The translations under genes and the position numbers were made by a program. Positions 1 through 11,784 of a stretch of 64,000 bases of DNA are shown here, in pieces. Source of the stretch: Clostridium cylindrosporum DSM 605 (lineage in GTDB: Bacteria; Bacillota; Clostridia; Clostridiales; Caloramatoraceae). Location of the stretch: assembly GCF_001047375.1 (NCBI RefSeq), contig NZ_LFVU01000001.1:1-64000 (forward strand). Direction: 5' to 3'. The notes below the pieces were generated by a model that was not told the DNA's origin, did no database searches, and worked only from the letters and a program-made list of their open reading frames with translations. Each line of letters opens with the position of its first letter. The first letter of the stretch is position 1.

Positions 1-53
1 AACCCACACAACCAGCTTGGAAGGCTGGGATTCTACCATTGAACTACACCCGC
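1..53 (-). tRNA. tRNA-Gly (TCC), 3' end cut by window edge
   Basis: Read on the minus strand the sequence begins GCGGGTGTAGTTCAATGGTAG, a typical tRNA-Gly acceptor and D-arm. The anticodon stem CCAGC/GCTGG encloses the loop CTTCCAA, so the anticodon is TCC (glycine GGA/GGG codons). The T-arm and 3' end lie before position 1. It is followed downstream of the tRNA-Pro on the same strand, so both probably belong to one tRNA cluster. Confidence 0.92.
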
Positions 54-151
54 ATGTAGTACTTAACACCATTTCATTGTTTTAAGCATTTACTATTTTA
101 ATGCTTTTATTTTGTTTTGTCAAACGTTTTTTAAATCTTTTTTAAAGATTT

Positions 152-227
152 TGGTCGGGGTGACAGGTCTCGAACCTGCGACCTCATGGTCCCAAACCAT
201 GCGCGCTACCATCTGCGCCACACCCCG
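152..227 (-). tRNA. tRNA-Pro (TGG)
   Basis: On the minus strand a complete cloverleaf starts CGGGGTGTGGCGCAG and ends with an encoded CCA (152-154). The anticodon stem CATGG/CCATG holds the loop TTTGGGA, giving anticodon TGG. The T-loop GGTTCGAGACC is intact. A plus-strand frame over this gene would encode a peptide with GVTGLEPAT, a well-known artefact of tRNA-Pro/Arg antisense reading, and was not called. Confidence 0.97.
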
Positions 228-512
228 AAGTGTTTCTTTCGTATCGCCCGTTTGCCCTAGCGACAAGATTAAGTATATACTATGTTTCATATTCCGTCAA
301 CACTTTTTTAGATATTTTTTTATGTTTTTTTGTATTTTTTTCTGAAACCTTGTATTTCCAAAGGTTTCAGAGGTTATCTTTTTCACTTTTTTATAATAAT
401 ACAGGTTTAAAGTCATATTTAGCTACACTTTTTCCCCCTATAATTATATAAAAATATAAAGAAAAAGAATAGGTTTTTCATAATATTCCTATCCTTTTTC
501 AATAATTTTATG
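228..512. other. Intergenic region between tRNA cluster and yfcE
   Basis: No gene is visible. It holds a 10-bp inverted repeat (342-351 with 361-370) and the terminator at 461-500. The very T-rich stretch 300-345 lies upstream of the minus-strand tRNAs and may include their promoter, but no convincing -35/-10 pair stood out. Confidence 0.6.
461..500 (-). terminator. Terminator of the yfcE-rph operon
   Basis: Arms 461-473 and 488-500 pair over 13 bases with one mismatch around a 14-base loop. On the minus strand the second arm runs into a T-rich tract. It sits 12 bases after the yfcE stop codon. Confidence 0.75.
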
Positions 513-998
513 TTAAACAGACTGCATCCTCATTGGGAAGATCGTAAATTCCCCTTGATTTATATCGATAAGTCCAAATCCTGGTCCTATATCCCTAGGA
601 TAAGCTATACTTCCTGGGTTAAAAAAAGTTATACCATCATATAGTTCATAAAATTGCCTATGGGTATGACCAAAAAGTACAACATCTGCATTTAGTTCTT
701 TTGCTCTATAATACAGTTTGTCTATTCCATAGTGAATCCCATATCTATGCCCATGGGATAAAAAGATTTTTAACCCCTCTATATCTATTAATCTTTCCTT
801 TAGAGAAGAATCTCCCCTGTCCCAATCATTATTTCCTGCAACATATATAATATCTCTATTATACTTTTTATTTAAGCTTATAATATCTTCATAATGATCC
901 CCTAGGTGTATTATCTTATCTATATTATCTAATGACTCTATAGCCCTATCCAAGTTATAAAGATCTCCATGAGAATCACTTACTATAGCTATCTTCAT
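513..998 (-). CDS. yfcE: YfcE-type metallophosphoesterase
   Basis: A 161-residue calcineurin-like phosphoesterase of the MJ0936/YfcE family, which are small cytoplasmic metal-dependent phosphodiesterases. Metal-binding motifs are all present: DSHGD (Asp8, His10), GDH (Asp34), GNND (residues 55-58) and GHTHR near residue 115. The start is ATG at 998 with GGAGGAA just upstream; the longer frame begins with TTG inside that ribosome binding site. It is the last gene after rph-rdgB, only 17 bases from it, so the two are probably cotranscribed. This order (rph, rdgB, yfcE-like) is common in clostridia. Physiological substrate is unknown. Confidence 0.9.
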   Translation of the reverse strand: MKIAIVSDSHGDLYNLDRAIESLDNIDKIIHLGDHYEDIISLNKKYNRDIIYVAGNNDWDRGDSSLKERLIDIEGLKIFLSHGHRYGIHYGIDKLYYRAKELNADVVLFGHTHRQFYELYDGITFFNPGSIAYPRDIGPGFGLIDINQGEFTIFPMRMQSV

Positions 999-1015
999 TA
1001 ATTCCTCCAAAGACC

Positions 1016-2359
1016 TTATAATCTTTTAAGCTTATTTCTTAAATTCTCAAGTGCCCTACTTCTATGACTCATTGAATTTTTCTCATCCATTGATAATTCT
1101 CCAAATGTACTTGTATATCCATCAGGAGTAAATAGTGGGTCATATCCAAAGCCATTTTCTCCACGAGGACTTTTTTCAATCACTCCTCTTACTTCTCCTC
1201 TAACTACTATCTTTTCATTATCTGGAGTAATTAGAGTTAATACTGTAACAAACCTTGCACCTCTTTTAGAATCTTGTACATTTTCCATTTCATTTAAAAG
1301 CTTTGTATTATTTTCTTCATCTGTAGCATTTTCACCTGCATATCTTGCTGAATACACCCCTGGGCTTAAGCCTAATGCATAAACTTGAAGTCCTGAATCA
1401 TCTGCAAGAACGGCATGCTTAGTTAATTTCTTTACTTCATTTGCCTTTTTAAATGAGTTTTCTTCAAATGTTAAACCATCTTCTTCTACATCTATATCAA
1501 TACCAGCATCTTTTAAAGATATAACATCTATACTAAGATTTTTTAGTATATTTCTAATTTCAATAAGCTTATGTTCATTATTACTTGCAAGAACTACTTT
1601 ATCAATTCTAGTTACTCTTTTCTCTCCAATTCTGCTTTTCCCTTGTCCTAGTGCTTGTTTTTGTATCTTTATTATTTCATCTATTCCACTCTTAGCGGTT
1701 TCTATCATATTATTCATCTCATTTAATGTATAAGGCCTTTCCTCTCCAGTACCTTGAATCTCGATAAATTCATGTAAGTCTGTCATAACAATATTCATAT
1801 CTACTGCTGCTGATGAATCCTCTTCATAGCAAAGGTCTAGAATAACTTCATTCTCTAATACCCCTACACTTACAGCAGCCACATAACTTTTTATTGGATA
1901 CTCTTTAAACTTAACACTTGCGTCTAGTTTATTAATTGCATCAACTAAAGCTACGAATGCTCCTGTTATAGATGCACATCTAGTTCCACCATCTGCTTGT
2001 ATTACATCGCAATCTATCCATATAGTTCTCTCTCCAAGTTTTTTAAGGTCAACAACTGATCTTAAACTTCTACCTATTAGCCTTTGAATTTCTGATGTTC
2101 TTCCATCAACCTTTCCCTTCGATGATTCACGTGCCTTTCTATTTCCAGTTGACCTTGGAATCATTCCATATTCTGCTGTTATCCATCCTTCTCCAGTACC
2201 CTTTATAAAATGTGGAACTCTATCTTCAATAGAAGCTGTACATATAACCTTAGTTTCTCCAAACTCTATAAGTACAGACCCTTCTGCGTGCTTTATGTAA
2301 TCTCTTGTTATTTTAATATCTCTTAGCTTATTAAAATTTCTCTTGTCTATTCTCTTCAT
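1016..2359 (-). CDS. rph: Fused RNase PH and RdgB/HAM1 (XTP/dITP) pyrophosphatase
   Basis: A 447-residue two-domain protein. Residues about 1-245 are RNase PH, the phosphorolytic exonuclease that trims tRNA 3' ends, with the conserved block [14 protein letters not shown]. Residues about 252-447 are RdgB/HAM1, which hydrolyses non-canonical [32 protein letters not shown] and MSHRSRAL are all visible. The parts join without a stop codon or linker of note. ATG at 2359 follows GGAGATATGTC. Separate genes are usual, and adjacent rph and rdgB genes are common in Firmicutes, so this fusion follows an established neighbourhood. Both domains look intact. Confidence 0.95.
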   Translation of the reverse strand: MKRIDKRNFNKLRDIKITRDYIKHAEGSVLIEFGETKVICTASIEDRVPHFIKGTGEGWITAEYGMIPRSTGNRKARESSKGKVDGRTSEIQRLIGRSLRSVVDLKKLGERTIWIDCDVIQADGGTRCASITGAFVALVDAINKLDASVKFKEYPIKSYVAAVSVGVLENEVILDLCYEEDSSAAVDMNIVMTDLHEFIEIQGTGEERPYTLNEMNNMIETAKSGIDEIIKIQKQALGQGKSRIGEKRVTRIDKVVLASNNEHKLIEIRNILKNLSIDVISLKDAGIDIDVEEDGLTFEENSFKKANEVKKLTKHAVLADDSGLQVYALGLSPGVYSARYAGENATDEENNTKLLNEMENVQDSKRGARFVTVLTLITPDNEKIVVRGEVRGVIEKSPRGENGFGYDPLFTPDGYTSTFGELSMDEKNSMSHRSRALENLRNKLKRL

Positions 2360-2389
2360 GACATATCTCCTTATCTAAGAACTTAAAAA

Positions 2390-3358
2390 CTATATCTTAT
2401 ATATTTCATCTGACTCAGGCTGAGTTAGCTTCATCTTATTATTATCTTTTATAATAAGATTGTCTCCTGTTGTAATTTTCCCAACAACTGCAGAGTTAAT
2501 TCCTTTTTCTCTAAAAAGAGATACTAATTCTTCACCTCTTGGAGTTGTAATTATCATAGAACCACTTGATATAAGCTTATATGGATCTAAATTAAATATT
2601 TTTGATATTTTCTTTGTTTGATTTTTTATTGGAATTTTATCCTCTTCAACTACAACTGAAAGTTCACTTGCCTCGCCAACTTCCCAAATTGCTCCAAGTA
2701 TTCCCCCCTCTGTTGCGTCATGCATAGAATTAACACCAAACTCTGCTGCTATAAGTCCTGTTTCAACAACGCTTATACTTTGAAGCATTGATTTAATCCC
2801 CTCTAACTCCTCTTCACTAAAATGCTTTAAAAGAGTATCATACTTATCTGAGGCAATAATTACTGTTCCCTCAAGTCCAGCATAACCAGTAACTACTATA
2901 TCATCATTAATCTTTGCCCCTTTTGTACTTACAATATCACGTCCTTTGCCTATTGCTGTAATAGATACTATCATTTTATTTACTGCATCAGTAATTTCTG
3001 TATGCCCTCCAAGAACAGATACTGAAAGGGATTTACAAGTAGTTACTACATCATCCATAACATTTTTTATATCTTCTAATTCACATGTAGGAGGTGCAAG
3101 AATAGTTACCATAACCCCAATCGGTTTAACCCCAGCAGATGCTATATCATTACAAGAAATATGTACAGATAATGCCCCTATGTTATTTGACGCCCCTGTA
3201 ATTGGGTCAGTTGTTATAACACATTTTTCATCACCAAAGTCAACAATAGAACAATCTTCTCCAACTCCAGGACCTACAAGAACATCTTTACTATTTATAT
3301 TTATCTTTGAAAGAATTTCATTCTTTAAAATATCATTAGGTAGCTTTCCTATTTTCAT
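2390..3358 (-). CDS. AIR synthase-related (HypE/ThiL-like) protein
   Basis: A 322-residue member of the PurM/AIR-synthase superfamily of ATP-dependent enzymes. The N-terminal nucleotide-binding domain carries GPGVGEDCSIV and TTDPITGAS, followed by HISCNDIASAGVKP; the C-terminal half has HDATEGGILGA, the typical second-domain motif. The start is ATG at 3358 behind GGAGGTATT; the longer frame starts with TTG inside the ribosome binding site. It is the likely first gene of the operon with rph-rdgB and yfcE. No hydrogenase-maturation genes are nearby, so HypE function cannot be assumed; the reaction is unknown. Confidence 0.8.
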   Translation of the reverse strand: MKIGKLPNDILKNEILSKININSKDVLVGPGVGEDCSIVDFGDEKCVITTDPITGASNNIGALSVHISCNDIASAGVKPIGVMVTILAPPTCELEDIKNVMDDVVTTCKSLSVSVLGGHTEITDAVNKMIVSITAIGKGRDIVSTKGAKINDDIVVTGYAGLEGTVIIASDKYDTLLKHFSEEELEGIKSMLQSISVVETGLIAAEFGVNSMHDATEGGILGAIWEVGEASELSVVVEEDKIPIKNQTKKISKIFNLDPYKLISSGSMIITTPRGEELVSLFREKGINSAVVGKITTGDNLIIKDNNKMKLTQPESDEIYKI

Positions 3359-3496
3359 ACATAATACCTCCAATCTAATTATATTATAAGTTAAAGACTA
3401 TGTTTTTCAAAGAAATACCTAAGTTTATGCACAATTCTAGCATTTACTTCATAGAATATTATGAGATCCTATTAAAATTTTAGGTGGTGAACTTAA

Positions 3497-5041
3497 TTGT
3501 ATTATCCTCTTAATGAAAATATATCTTCAAAGCTTGAGGACATGGCACTTAATCTATGTTATTCATCAACAAGATGTACAGAATGGGCACTTCTTTATTC
3601 AGGTATAGGTATATATAATCATGTATCTAGCAAAGAGATGAAGCGTATGTTTTCTCACTTTAAAGTAAAGTCTGATGATAAATTTCTAGATTTACTGCAT
3701 TTTATAAAGTGTATATATAAAAAAGGAAGACCAGACTTTTTAAAACCTTTAAAATCCTCTAAAAGAGATAGAAAATATATTTGGAAATCTGATAGCTTTA
3801 ATAAAGAAATACCTGTACTTTCACAAAGCTTTGGTATACTGTCACTTTGTACATGCTCAAGACTAATAAAACATCATGAAAAAAGACTTTCCTTAAGTAT
3901 GCTAAAAGCTGCTGATTTATTGTTTGACTTTACAGTTAAAAATATGAAATCCGGTGAAGGACACTTTGTTTCATTTGAGAACAAAGCAAATAGTGCTAAG
4001 GAAAATATGCTTCTTAAAAGATGCGAAAAACACCCAAATACAGTTAGTCAAGTTTTTTTACACGAGGCCTTCTTAACTCTATATTTCGAAACATATAATG
4101 CAAAATATAAAAATTATTTTAGGGAAAATTCTCAATATCTAGATGAAGCAAAAAAAATATTTAAGTACTTATTTGATAACCATTTAAATCTAATAACTTT
4201 AAACTCTCGTGATCTTTCAAATGTTATTTCATCTTTATATAGATGCTGTGCTTTAGATAAAGATGATAGTATTGATTCCTATAGACATTTAATAGCTATA
4301 CTTGCTGCTGAACTTGACTCAAGAGTAAGAAAAAGTGGAGAAGTCGAAAGAAATGAAAACAACGACGATATATCCAGTACTATTACTCACTTTAGATCTC
4401 TTGGAGCACTAATTGAAAGTAACATAGAAACTGGAATAGATAAATTTAAAGATTCAGCAGAAAAAATATTTTCACATATAAATGAACTTTATGACATTAT
4501 GTCAGGAATGTTTATAAGTAAGGATGAGTACAAAATAAACTATACTTTAAGAGATATATCAGATATTATAAGAAGTCTTTTCATTTACTATACTTCTACT
4601 GAAGATGATAGAGCCTTAGAAATGCTTAAGGGTTTTTATAAAACTGCTATAGAAGAATCATCAATAATAGCAAGTACACCTGAGAGAAAACCTGAGTTTC
4701 TATCACATGAATTAAAGATTCCTGATTGTATTCCACTATATGAACAAAACAAAAAAGCTCCAGTATTCTTAAAAGGCTTTAAAATAAATACAAAAAAATC
4801 ACCATATCCTATTACTTCAAAAAGTTTTAATAGCTATTATGGTTTATATTCTAGCTATATTTTTTCCTTTTATTTTACTCCTATAATAGAGCATAAAAAA
4901 AGACTTCGAGGTGAAGTTAGTAGTAGGGATACAGATTTTCTTGAGGATATATTCTACAATGTAGTAAATCAAAACAAATATCCTAGTGAAATTAAGGATG
5001 AAGAGATTAATGAAAATATTGGGCTAAATATTTTAGACTAA
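3497..5041 (+). CDS. Unrecognised large helical protein
   Basis: 514 residues, no family recognised. The start is TTG at 3497 preceded by AGGTGG at 3482-3487; no better start is seen. It has no signal peptide or membrane segment, is rich in Lys, Ser and aromatic residues, and looks mostly alpha-helical with recurring Tyr/Phe-rich helices, which could mean an alpha/alpha-toroid fold, but no catalytic motif was found. Cysteines cluster at the N-terminus (LCYSS, RCTEW). The small Cys protein at 5075 follows 33 bases later and could be in the same transcript. It is transcribed away from the AIR-synthase operon. Confidence 0.7.
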   Translation: MYYPLNENISSKLEDMALNLCYSSTRCTEWALLYSGIGIYNHVSSKEMKRMFSHFKVKSDDKFLDLLHFIKCIYKKGRPDFLKPLKSSKRDRKYIWKSDSFNKEIPVLSQSFGILSLCTCSRLIKHHEKRLSLSMLKAADLLFDFTVKNMKSGEGHFVSFENKANSAKENMLLKRCEKHPNTVSQVFLHEAFLTLYFETYNAKYKNYFRENSQYLDEAKKIFKYLFDNHLNLITLNSRDLSNVISSLYRCCALDKDDSIDSYRHLIAILAAELDSRVRKSGEVERNENNDDISSTITHFRSLGALIESNIETGIDKFKDSAEKIFSHINELYDIMSGMFISKDEYKINYTLRDISDIIRSLFIYYTSTEDDRALEMLKGFYKTAIEESSIIASTPERKPEFLSHELKIPDCIPLYEQNKKAPVFLKGFKINTKKSPYPITSKSFNSYYGLYSSYIFSFYFTPIIEHKKRLRGEVSSRDTDFLEDIFYNVVNQNKYPSEIKDEEINENIGLNILD

Positions 5042-5074
5042 AGTGCTAATACTACTTACAAAGGAGGAGATGGA

Positions 5075-5224
5075 ATGACTAATATTAACTGCTCTGAATA
5101 TTGTAAGCATGAAAGAAATGGTAAATGCTCTCTAACCCACATAACGCTTTCATCAAGCTATATAGGTTATGATTCTAATTGTGCCTATTTCCATCCAATT
5201 AATACTCCTCCTAACATAACATAA
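5075..5224 (+). CDS. Small cysteine-rich protein (49 residues)
   Basis: Too short for a standard ORF cutoff but preceded by a near-perfect AAAGGAGG at 5060-5067. It encodes 49 residues with four cysteines (Cys6, Cys10, Cys18, Cys36) spaced C-x3-C-x7-C-x17-C, plus His12 and His22, suggesting a metal-binding miniprotein. Similar small Cys proteins are frequent in clostridia, where some are mislabelled as hydroxymyristoyl-ACP dehydratase; that label is not supported by any dehydratase feature. It lies 33 bases after the 514-residue gene and just before a bidirectional terminator. Confidence 0.75.
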   Translation: MTNINCSEYCKHERNGKCSLTHITLSSSYIGYDSNCAYFHPINTPPNIT

Positions 5225-5255
5225 ATACTTTTACTCTCTAAAAACACCTAAATTT

Positions 5256-5305
5256 AAATAAAGAGGCTAGGCTAAAATATATACTTTGCCATAGCCTCTT
5301 TATTT
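5256..5305. terminator. Bidirectional terminator
   Basis: Arms 5256-5269 and 5292-5305 pair over AAATAAAGAGGCTA, with A-rich and T-rich flanks on both strands. It separates the converging Cys-rich miniprotein gene and the peptide-binding lipoprotein gene. Confidence 0.85.
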
Positions 5306-5319
5306 ATAATAAGTATTAA

Positions 5320-6945
5320 TTATTTTTCTTTCTGCGCTTTATAGAATGTTATATGTCCAAGAGGTGATTTATATACACCCTTTACCTTAGGATTAATACA
5401 TACTACATCAGTATAGTAGTAAATTGGAATAACAGGCATATCATTTAATATAATTGATTCAATCTTATGATAAGCCTCAAATCTCTTAGATTCATCTAAC
5501 TCTGAAGAAGCCTTTTTAAATAATTTATCAACTTCTGGATTTGAGTATCCAGTTTCATTATTTTCTCCATTTGTTTCAAACAAACTTAAGAATGTTGACG
5601 GATCTCTATAGTCAGCTACCCATCCCTTTCTGGCCATTGTATAGTCTTTGCTTTTTAGTTTATCTAGGAATACCTTCCACTCCTCACTAACAAGCTTTAT
5701 GTCAATGTTAAGATTCTTCTTCCACATTTCCTGAGTAGTCTTTGCTATCTCTTCATGATTTCCTCCCTTATTATACATAAGCTCTATTTGAGGAAAACCT
5801 TGACCATTAGGATAACCAGCTTCAGCAAGTAATTTCTTTGCTTCAGCTACATTACCTTCTAATTTAAAGTACTCTTTATCCTTAAAATCTTTACCTTTGC
5901 TATCCTTAATTCCTGGAGGAACTATACTACTAGCAGCTTTTTCTACACCTTTGCTTACTGTTTCAACAATTTCTTTTCTATCTATTGCAAGGGCAAGTGC
6001 ACGTCTTACATTAGGATTATTCATAGCAGCATATGCCTTAGGATCTTTTTGCTTCATCTTATCTGAAAGGTTAAACATATACATATATGTACCTAGGTTT
6101 TGGTACTTTTTTGCTGTACCATTCTTTAGAAGGCTAGGTATTTCTTGTGCAGGTGGATTTTCTATGTAGTCAAGCTCCCCTTTTTTAAATGCATCAAAAG
6201 CCTTAGTAGGTTCTGCTATCATTTTAACTTCTAATTTATCTAACTTAACAGCATCCTTATTCCAATAACTTTTGTTCTTTTCATATATCATTATCTCCTT
6301 CGCTCTCCACTCTGTAAGATTCAAAGGACCATTTGAAATATAAGTTTCAGGTCTATTTGACCATTCTGGATTTTTTGCAACGTCTTCTCTAATTGGCATA
6401 AAGGCTCCTAAAGCGGTAAGCTCTAAAAAGTATGGTGTTGGATTTGTAAGAGTTATCTTCATCTTGAAGTCATCTACAACATTAATTCCTACAACTTCCT
6501 TTGCCTTACCTTCAAAGTATTCTTTTGCTCCCTTAATGCACATCATATATCCTGAGTAAGGAGAAGCGGTTTTTTTATTTAATACTCTTTTCCATGCAAA
6601 TTGAAAGTCTTTAGCATTAACAACCATACCATCTGACCATCTTGCATTATTTCTTAATTCAAAGGTGTACTCCTTACCGTCAGGTGATACCTTCCAACTC
6701 TTTGCAATTCCTGGCTTAGGCTTTTGATTTTCATCTAGTCTTACTAGCCCCTCAAATGCATTTTCAATAAGAGTTGCCATATACATTGAATTATTAATAG
6801 CTGGATCGATACTTCCCTCTTGTTCCTCAATATTGAAAACAATCTTATTTTCAGAAGAAGATTTACCGCAGCTCGAAAGTCCTGTAACCATTAGTACTGC
6901 TGTTAGCCCTATAGCTAAAGCTTTAGAAAGCTTTTTCATTAGCAT
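5320..6945 (-). CDS. Peptide ABC transporter substrate-binding lipoprotein (OppA family)
   Basis: 541 residues, solute-binding protein family 5. A lipoprotein signal peptide with lipobox LSSC (Cys26) anchors it to the outer face of the membrane, where it would bind oligopeptides. Family features include LRNNARWSDG after the N-terminal lobe, RRALALAIDR, and a C-terminal GHITFYKAQ. ATG at 6945 follows GGGAGG. No permease or ATPase genes of an Opp system flank it, so it is an orphan binding protein that must use a transporter encoded elsewhere or act as a sensor. The exact peptide specificity cannot be read from the sequence. Confidence 0.92.
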   Translation of the reverse strand: MLMKKLSKALAIGLTAVLMVTGLSSCGKSSSENKIVFNIEEQEGSIDPAINNSMYMATLIENAFEGLVRLDENQKPKPGIAKSWKVSPDGKEYTFELRNNARWSDGMVVNAKDFQFAWKRVLNKKTASPYSGYMMCIKGAKEYFEGKAKEVVGINVVDDFKMKITLTNPTPYFLELTALGAFMPIREDVAKNPEWSNRPETYISNGPLNLTEWRAKEIMIYEKNKSYWNKDAVKLDKLEVKMIAEPTKAFDAFKKGELDYIENPPAQEIPSLLKNGTAKKYQNLGTYMYMFNLSDKMKQKDPKAYAAMNNPNVRRALALAIDRKEIVETVSKGVEKAASSIVPPGIKDSKGKDFKDKEYFKLEGNVAEAKKLLAEAGYPNGQGFPQIELMYNKGGNHEEIAKTTQEMWKKNLNIDIKLVSEEWKVFLDKLKSKDYTMARKGWVADYRDPSTFLSLFETNGENNETGYSNPEVDKLFKKASSELDESKRFEAYHKIESIILNDMPVIPIYYYTDVVCINPKVKGVYKSPLGHITFYKAQKEK

Positions 6946-7039
6946 CTTAATTCCTCCCTAAATTATTTAGTGATTAAACATTATTTATATCATTTCCCAA
7001 AAAGCCCTTTTTTATAGGAAAGTATTTCTTTAAATTATA

Positions 7040-7086
7040 AAAAGGATATAAAAGCAACATTTTTCAAATTGCTCTTATATCCTTTT
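7040..7086 (-). terminator. Terminator of the pcrA-ligA operon
   Basis: Arms 7040-7055 and 7070-7086 form a long AT-rich stem (AAAAGGATATAA core), T-rich on the minus-strand exit. The stem begins immediately after the stop codon of the 102-residue membrane protein. Confidence 0.8.
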
Positions 7087-7087
7087 T

Positions 7088-9389
<2,302 letters not shown>

Positions 9390-9397
9390 TCACCTCA

Positions 9398-11617
9398 TTA
9401 AAGTATCTCTATAGGTGCTGATCCTAAAAGTAAATTCTTAAGCCCAGCTGACTCAAAATGTACCGTAATTTGAGTGTCTCCTCCAGAAGGCCTTGTTGAT
9501 ATAACTAGCCCCTTACCGAATACCTTATGCTTTATCTTAATTCCTGCCTTAATCTCTGACTTACCTATGGTGTTCATTTTCTTGTTTTCCATAACAGGCA
9601 TTTCAACTTTAGAATAAATATTTCTATTAGCTGCTTTTACTTTTGGAGCTTGGGCCTCATGATTATACACTCTATTAAAGCTTTCCCTAGGTTTAGGACT
9701 TATATCCTGAATAATATCCTCTGGGATCTCCTCTACAAATGATGAAGGAGCATTAAATGTAGTTCTACCAAATAGAAGTCTTTGTCTTGCACATGTTAAA
9801 TAAAGGTGCTTTTTAGCTCTTGTTATACCAACATAGCAAAGTCTTCTTTCCTCTTCCATTTCCTCCTCATCTTCTTGAGCTCTAAAGTGAGGGAACACCC
9901 CTTCTTCAAATCCAGCTATAAAAACAACAGGAAACTCTAGTCCCTTAGCGGTATGAAGAGTCATAAGTGTTACACGGGAATCGTCATTTATATTATCTTG
10001 GTCTGATACTAGTGCTATTTTTTCTAGGAATGCTGCAAGTGACTTGTCCTCTTCATCACTAGATTCAAATTCAACAGCTGCAGAGTAGAATTCCTCAACG
10101 TTTTGAATTCTATCAATCTTGTCCTTATCCTGTTCTTTTCTAAGCTCTTCTATATAATCTGTCTTATCTAAAATCTCACGAATAATCTCTGATACACTCA
10201 TTGTTTCCTTTGACATAATCAAAGTATTCATTATACCTATAAACTTTACAATTGAGTTTGATGCTCTTTTTGTTAGTGTACTTATTTCTTCGATATCAAG
10301 CATTGCTGAATATAAACTTACATCTTGAGATGCTGCAAATTCTTTAATCTTATCAAGACTTGAATCACCTATACCTCTTTTTGGTACATTAACTATTCTA
10401 TCAAGACTTACAGAATCCGCTGGGTTATTAATAACTCTAAGGTAAGCAATTACATCCTTAACTTCTTTTCTATCATAGAACTTAAGTCCTCCAATTAACT
10501 TGTATGGAATTCCCTTATTCATAAGACTTTCTTCTATAATACGGCTCATTGCATTTGTTCTATATAAAATAGCAAAATCCTTAGCAGAATATCCCTCATT
10601 AATATTAGTCTGCACTGTTTCTGCGATGAATCCTGATTCTTCCCTGTCACTATTTCCCTTAAAGAACTTAATAGATTCTCCTATTTCATTTTCAGTCCAT
10701 AACTTTTTATTTTTTCTGTTTTCATTATTAGCAATAACACAATTAGCAGCGTCTAAAATTCTTTTAGTACATCTATAGTTTTGTTCAAGCTTAATAATTT
10801 TAGTATTATCATAATCTTTTTCAAACTCTAGAATATTTCTAATATCTGCTCCTCTCCAGCCGTATATAGACTGATCATCGTCTCCTACAACACATAAATT
10901 CTTATGCGCAGACGCTAATATCTTAATAAGATTATACTGTGCACCATTTGTATCTTGATACTCGTCAACTAATATATAGTTAAACTTTCTGTGATAATAT
11001 GAAAGTATATCCTCATTATCCATTAAAAGCTTAACTGTTTTCATAATAATATCATCAAAATCTAGTGCATTATTATTTTCTAGCTTCTTTTGATATCTTT
11101 CATAAACTTCAACTAAATTTTTCTTCTCGAACTTATTCATATTATCTCTTTTAAAGCTTTGCCAATCTATAAGGTTGTCCTTTAAATTACCAATGCTTGA
11201 TAGCATACTCTTTGGTGGGAATTGCTTTTCATCTATATTAAGCTCTTTTAAACACTCCTTAACAAGTTTTTCTTGGTCTGAAGTGTCATAAATAACAAAT
11301 GATTTATCGTATCCTAGCTTATCTATGTGTTGTCTTAAGATTCTAACGCATACTGAGTGAAATGTTCCAACCCATATACTTTTAGCCCTTTCATCTACTA
11401 AAGCCTCTATTCTTTCCTTCATTTCCTTTGCTGCTTTATTTGTAAATGTAATAGCTAAAATGTTATCTGGATACACCCCATTATCAATAAGATGGGCTAT
11501 TCTATATGTTAAAACTCTTGTTTTACCTGAACCTGCACCAGCTAGTATTAATAATGGTCCATTAAGTGTTTCTACTGCTTCCCTTTGACTTGGATTAAGT
11601 GTATCTAAATCTATCAT
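9398..11617 (-). CDS. pcrA: ATP-dependent DNA helicase PcrA (UvrD family)
   Basis: 739 residues, superfamily 1 3'-5' helicase involved in repair, replication restart and plasmid rolling-circle replication. Walker A GAGSGKT lies near residue 28, with ITFTNKAA, the VDEYQDTN Walker B motif, GDDDQSIYGWRG (motif III), LEQNYRC (motif IV), TLHTAKGLEF (motif V) and YVGITRAK (motif VI). The C-terminal tail has the GIKIKHKVFGKG segment typical of PcrA, a region known to contact RNA polymerase. ATG at 11617 follows AAGGAGGATAAT. First gene of the pcrA-ligA operon. Confidence 0.98.
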   Translation of the reverse strand: MIDLDTLNPSQREAVETLNGPLLILAGAGSGKTRVLTYRIAHLIDNGVYPDNILAITFTNKAAKEMKERIEALVDERAKSIWVGTFHSVCVRILRQHIDKLGYDKSFVIYDTSDQEKLVKECLKELNIDEKQFPPKSMLSSIGNLKDNLIDWQSFKRDNMNKFEKKNLVEVYERYQKKLENNNALDFDDIIMKTVKLLMDNEDILSYYHRKFNYILVDEYQDTNGAQYNLIKILASAHKNLCVVGDDDQSIYGWRGADIRNILEFEKDYDNTKIIKLEQNYRCTKRILDAANCVIANNENRKNKKLWTENEIGESIKFFKGNSDREESGFIAETVQTNINEGYSAKDFAILYRTNAMSRIIEESLMNKGIPYKLIGGLKFYDRKEVKDVIAYLRVINNPADSVSLDRIVNVPKRGIGDSSLDKIKEFAASQDVSLYSAMLDIEEISTLTKRASNSIVKFIGIMNTLIMSKETMSVSEIIREILDKTDYIEELRKEQDKDKIDRIQNVEEFYSAAVEFESSDEEDKSLAAFLEKIALVSDQDNINDDSRVTLMTLHTAKGLEFPVVFIAGFEEGVFPHFRAQEDEEEMEEERRLCYVGITRAKKHLYLTCARQRLLFGRTTFNAPSSFVEEIPEDIIQDISPKPRESFNRVYNHEAQAPKVKAANRNIYSKVEMPVMENKKMNTIGKSEIKAGIKIKHKVFGKGLVISTRPSGGDTQITVHFESAGLKNLLLGSAPIEIL

Positions 11618-11651
11618 ATTATCCTCCTTAGTTTCCCATTCTCTTTAAATC

Positions 11652-11680
11652 ATTATAGCACTTAAGTAATAATAGTAAAA
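11652..11680 (-). promoter_or_regulatory. Probable promoter of pcrA-ligA
   Basis: On the minus strand a perfect TATAAT (11652-11657) lies 35 bases before the pcrA start codon, with a weak -35 TTTTAC (11675-11680) at 17-base spacing. Confidence 0.5.
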
Positions 11681-11750
11681 ACTCGAACATTACATTTTAT
11701 AGAATTTAATTCCATATTAACCCTAATTCAATTAAATATAAACAAAGTAA

Positions 11751-11784
11751 AAATAGCGCTTAAGTCTATGACTTAACGCTATTT
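11751..11784 (-). terminator. Terminator of yerC
   Basis: Arms 11751-11766 and 11770-11784 form a strong stem (AAATAGCG...CGCTATTT) with a short loop, followed on the minus strand by TTTTTAC. The stem overlaps the yerC stop codon. Confidence 0.85.

Noticed and set aside
112-345. Plus-strand frame over tRNA-Pro containing GVTGLEPAT
   Set aside because: It is the antisense of a tRNA; this peptide is a recurring database artefact and not a protein.
2946-3389. Long opposite-strand frames over real genes (for example 2946-3389, 15939-16649, 45930-46427)
   Set aside because: They are antisense shadows of well-supported genes with low-GC Ser/Ile/Phe-rich composition.
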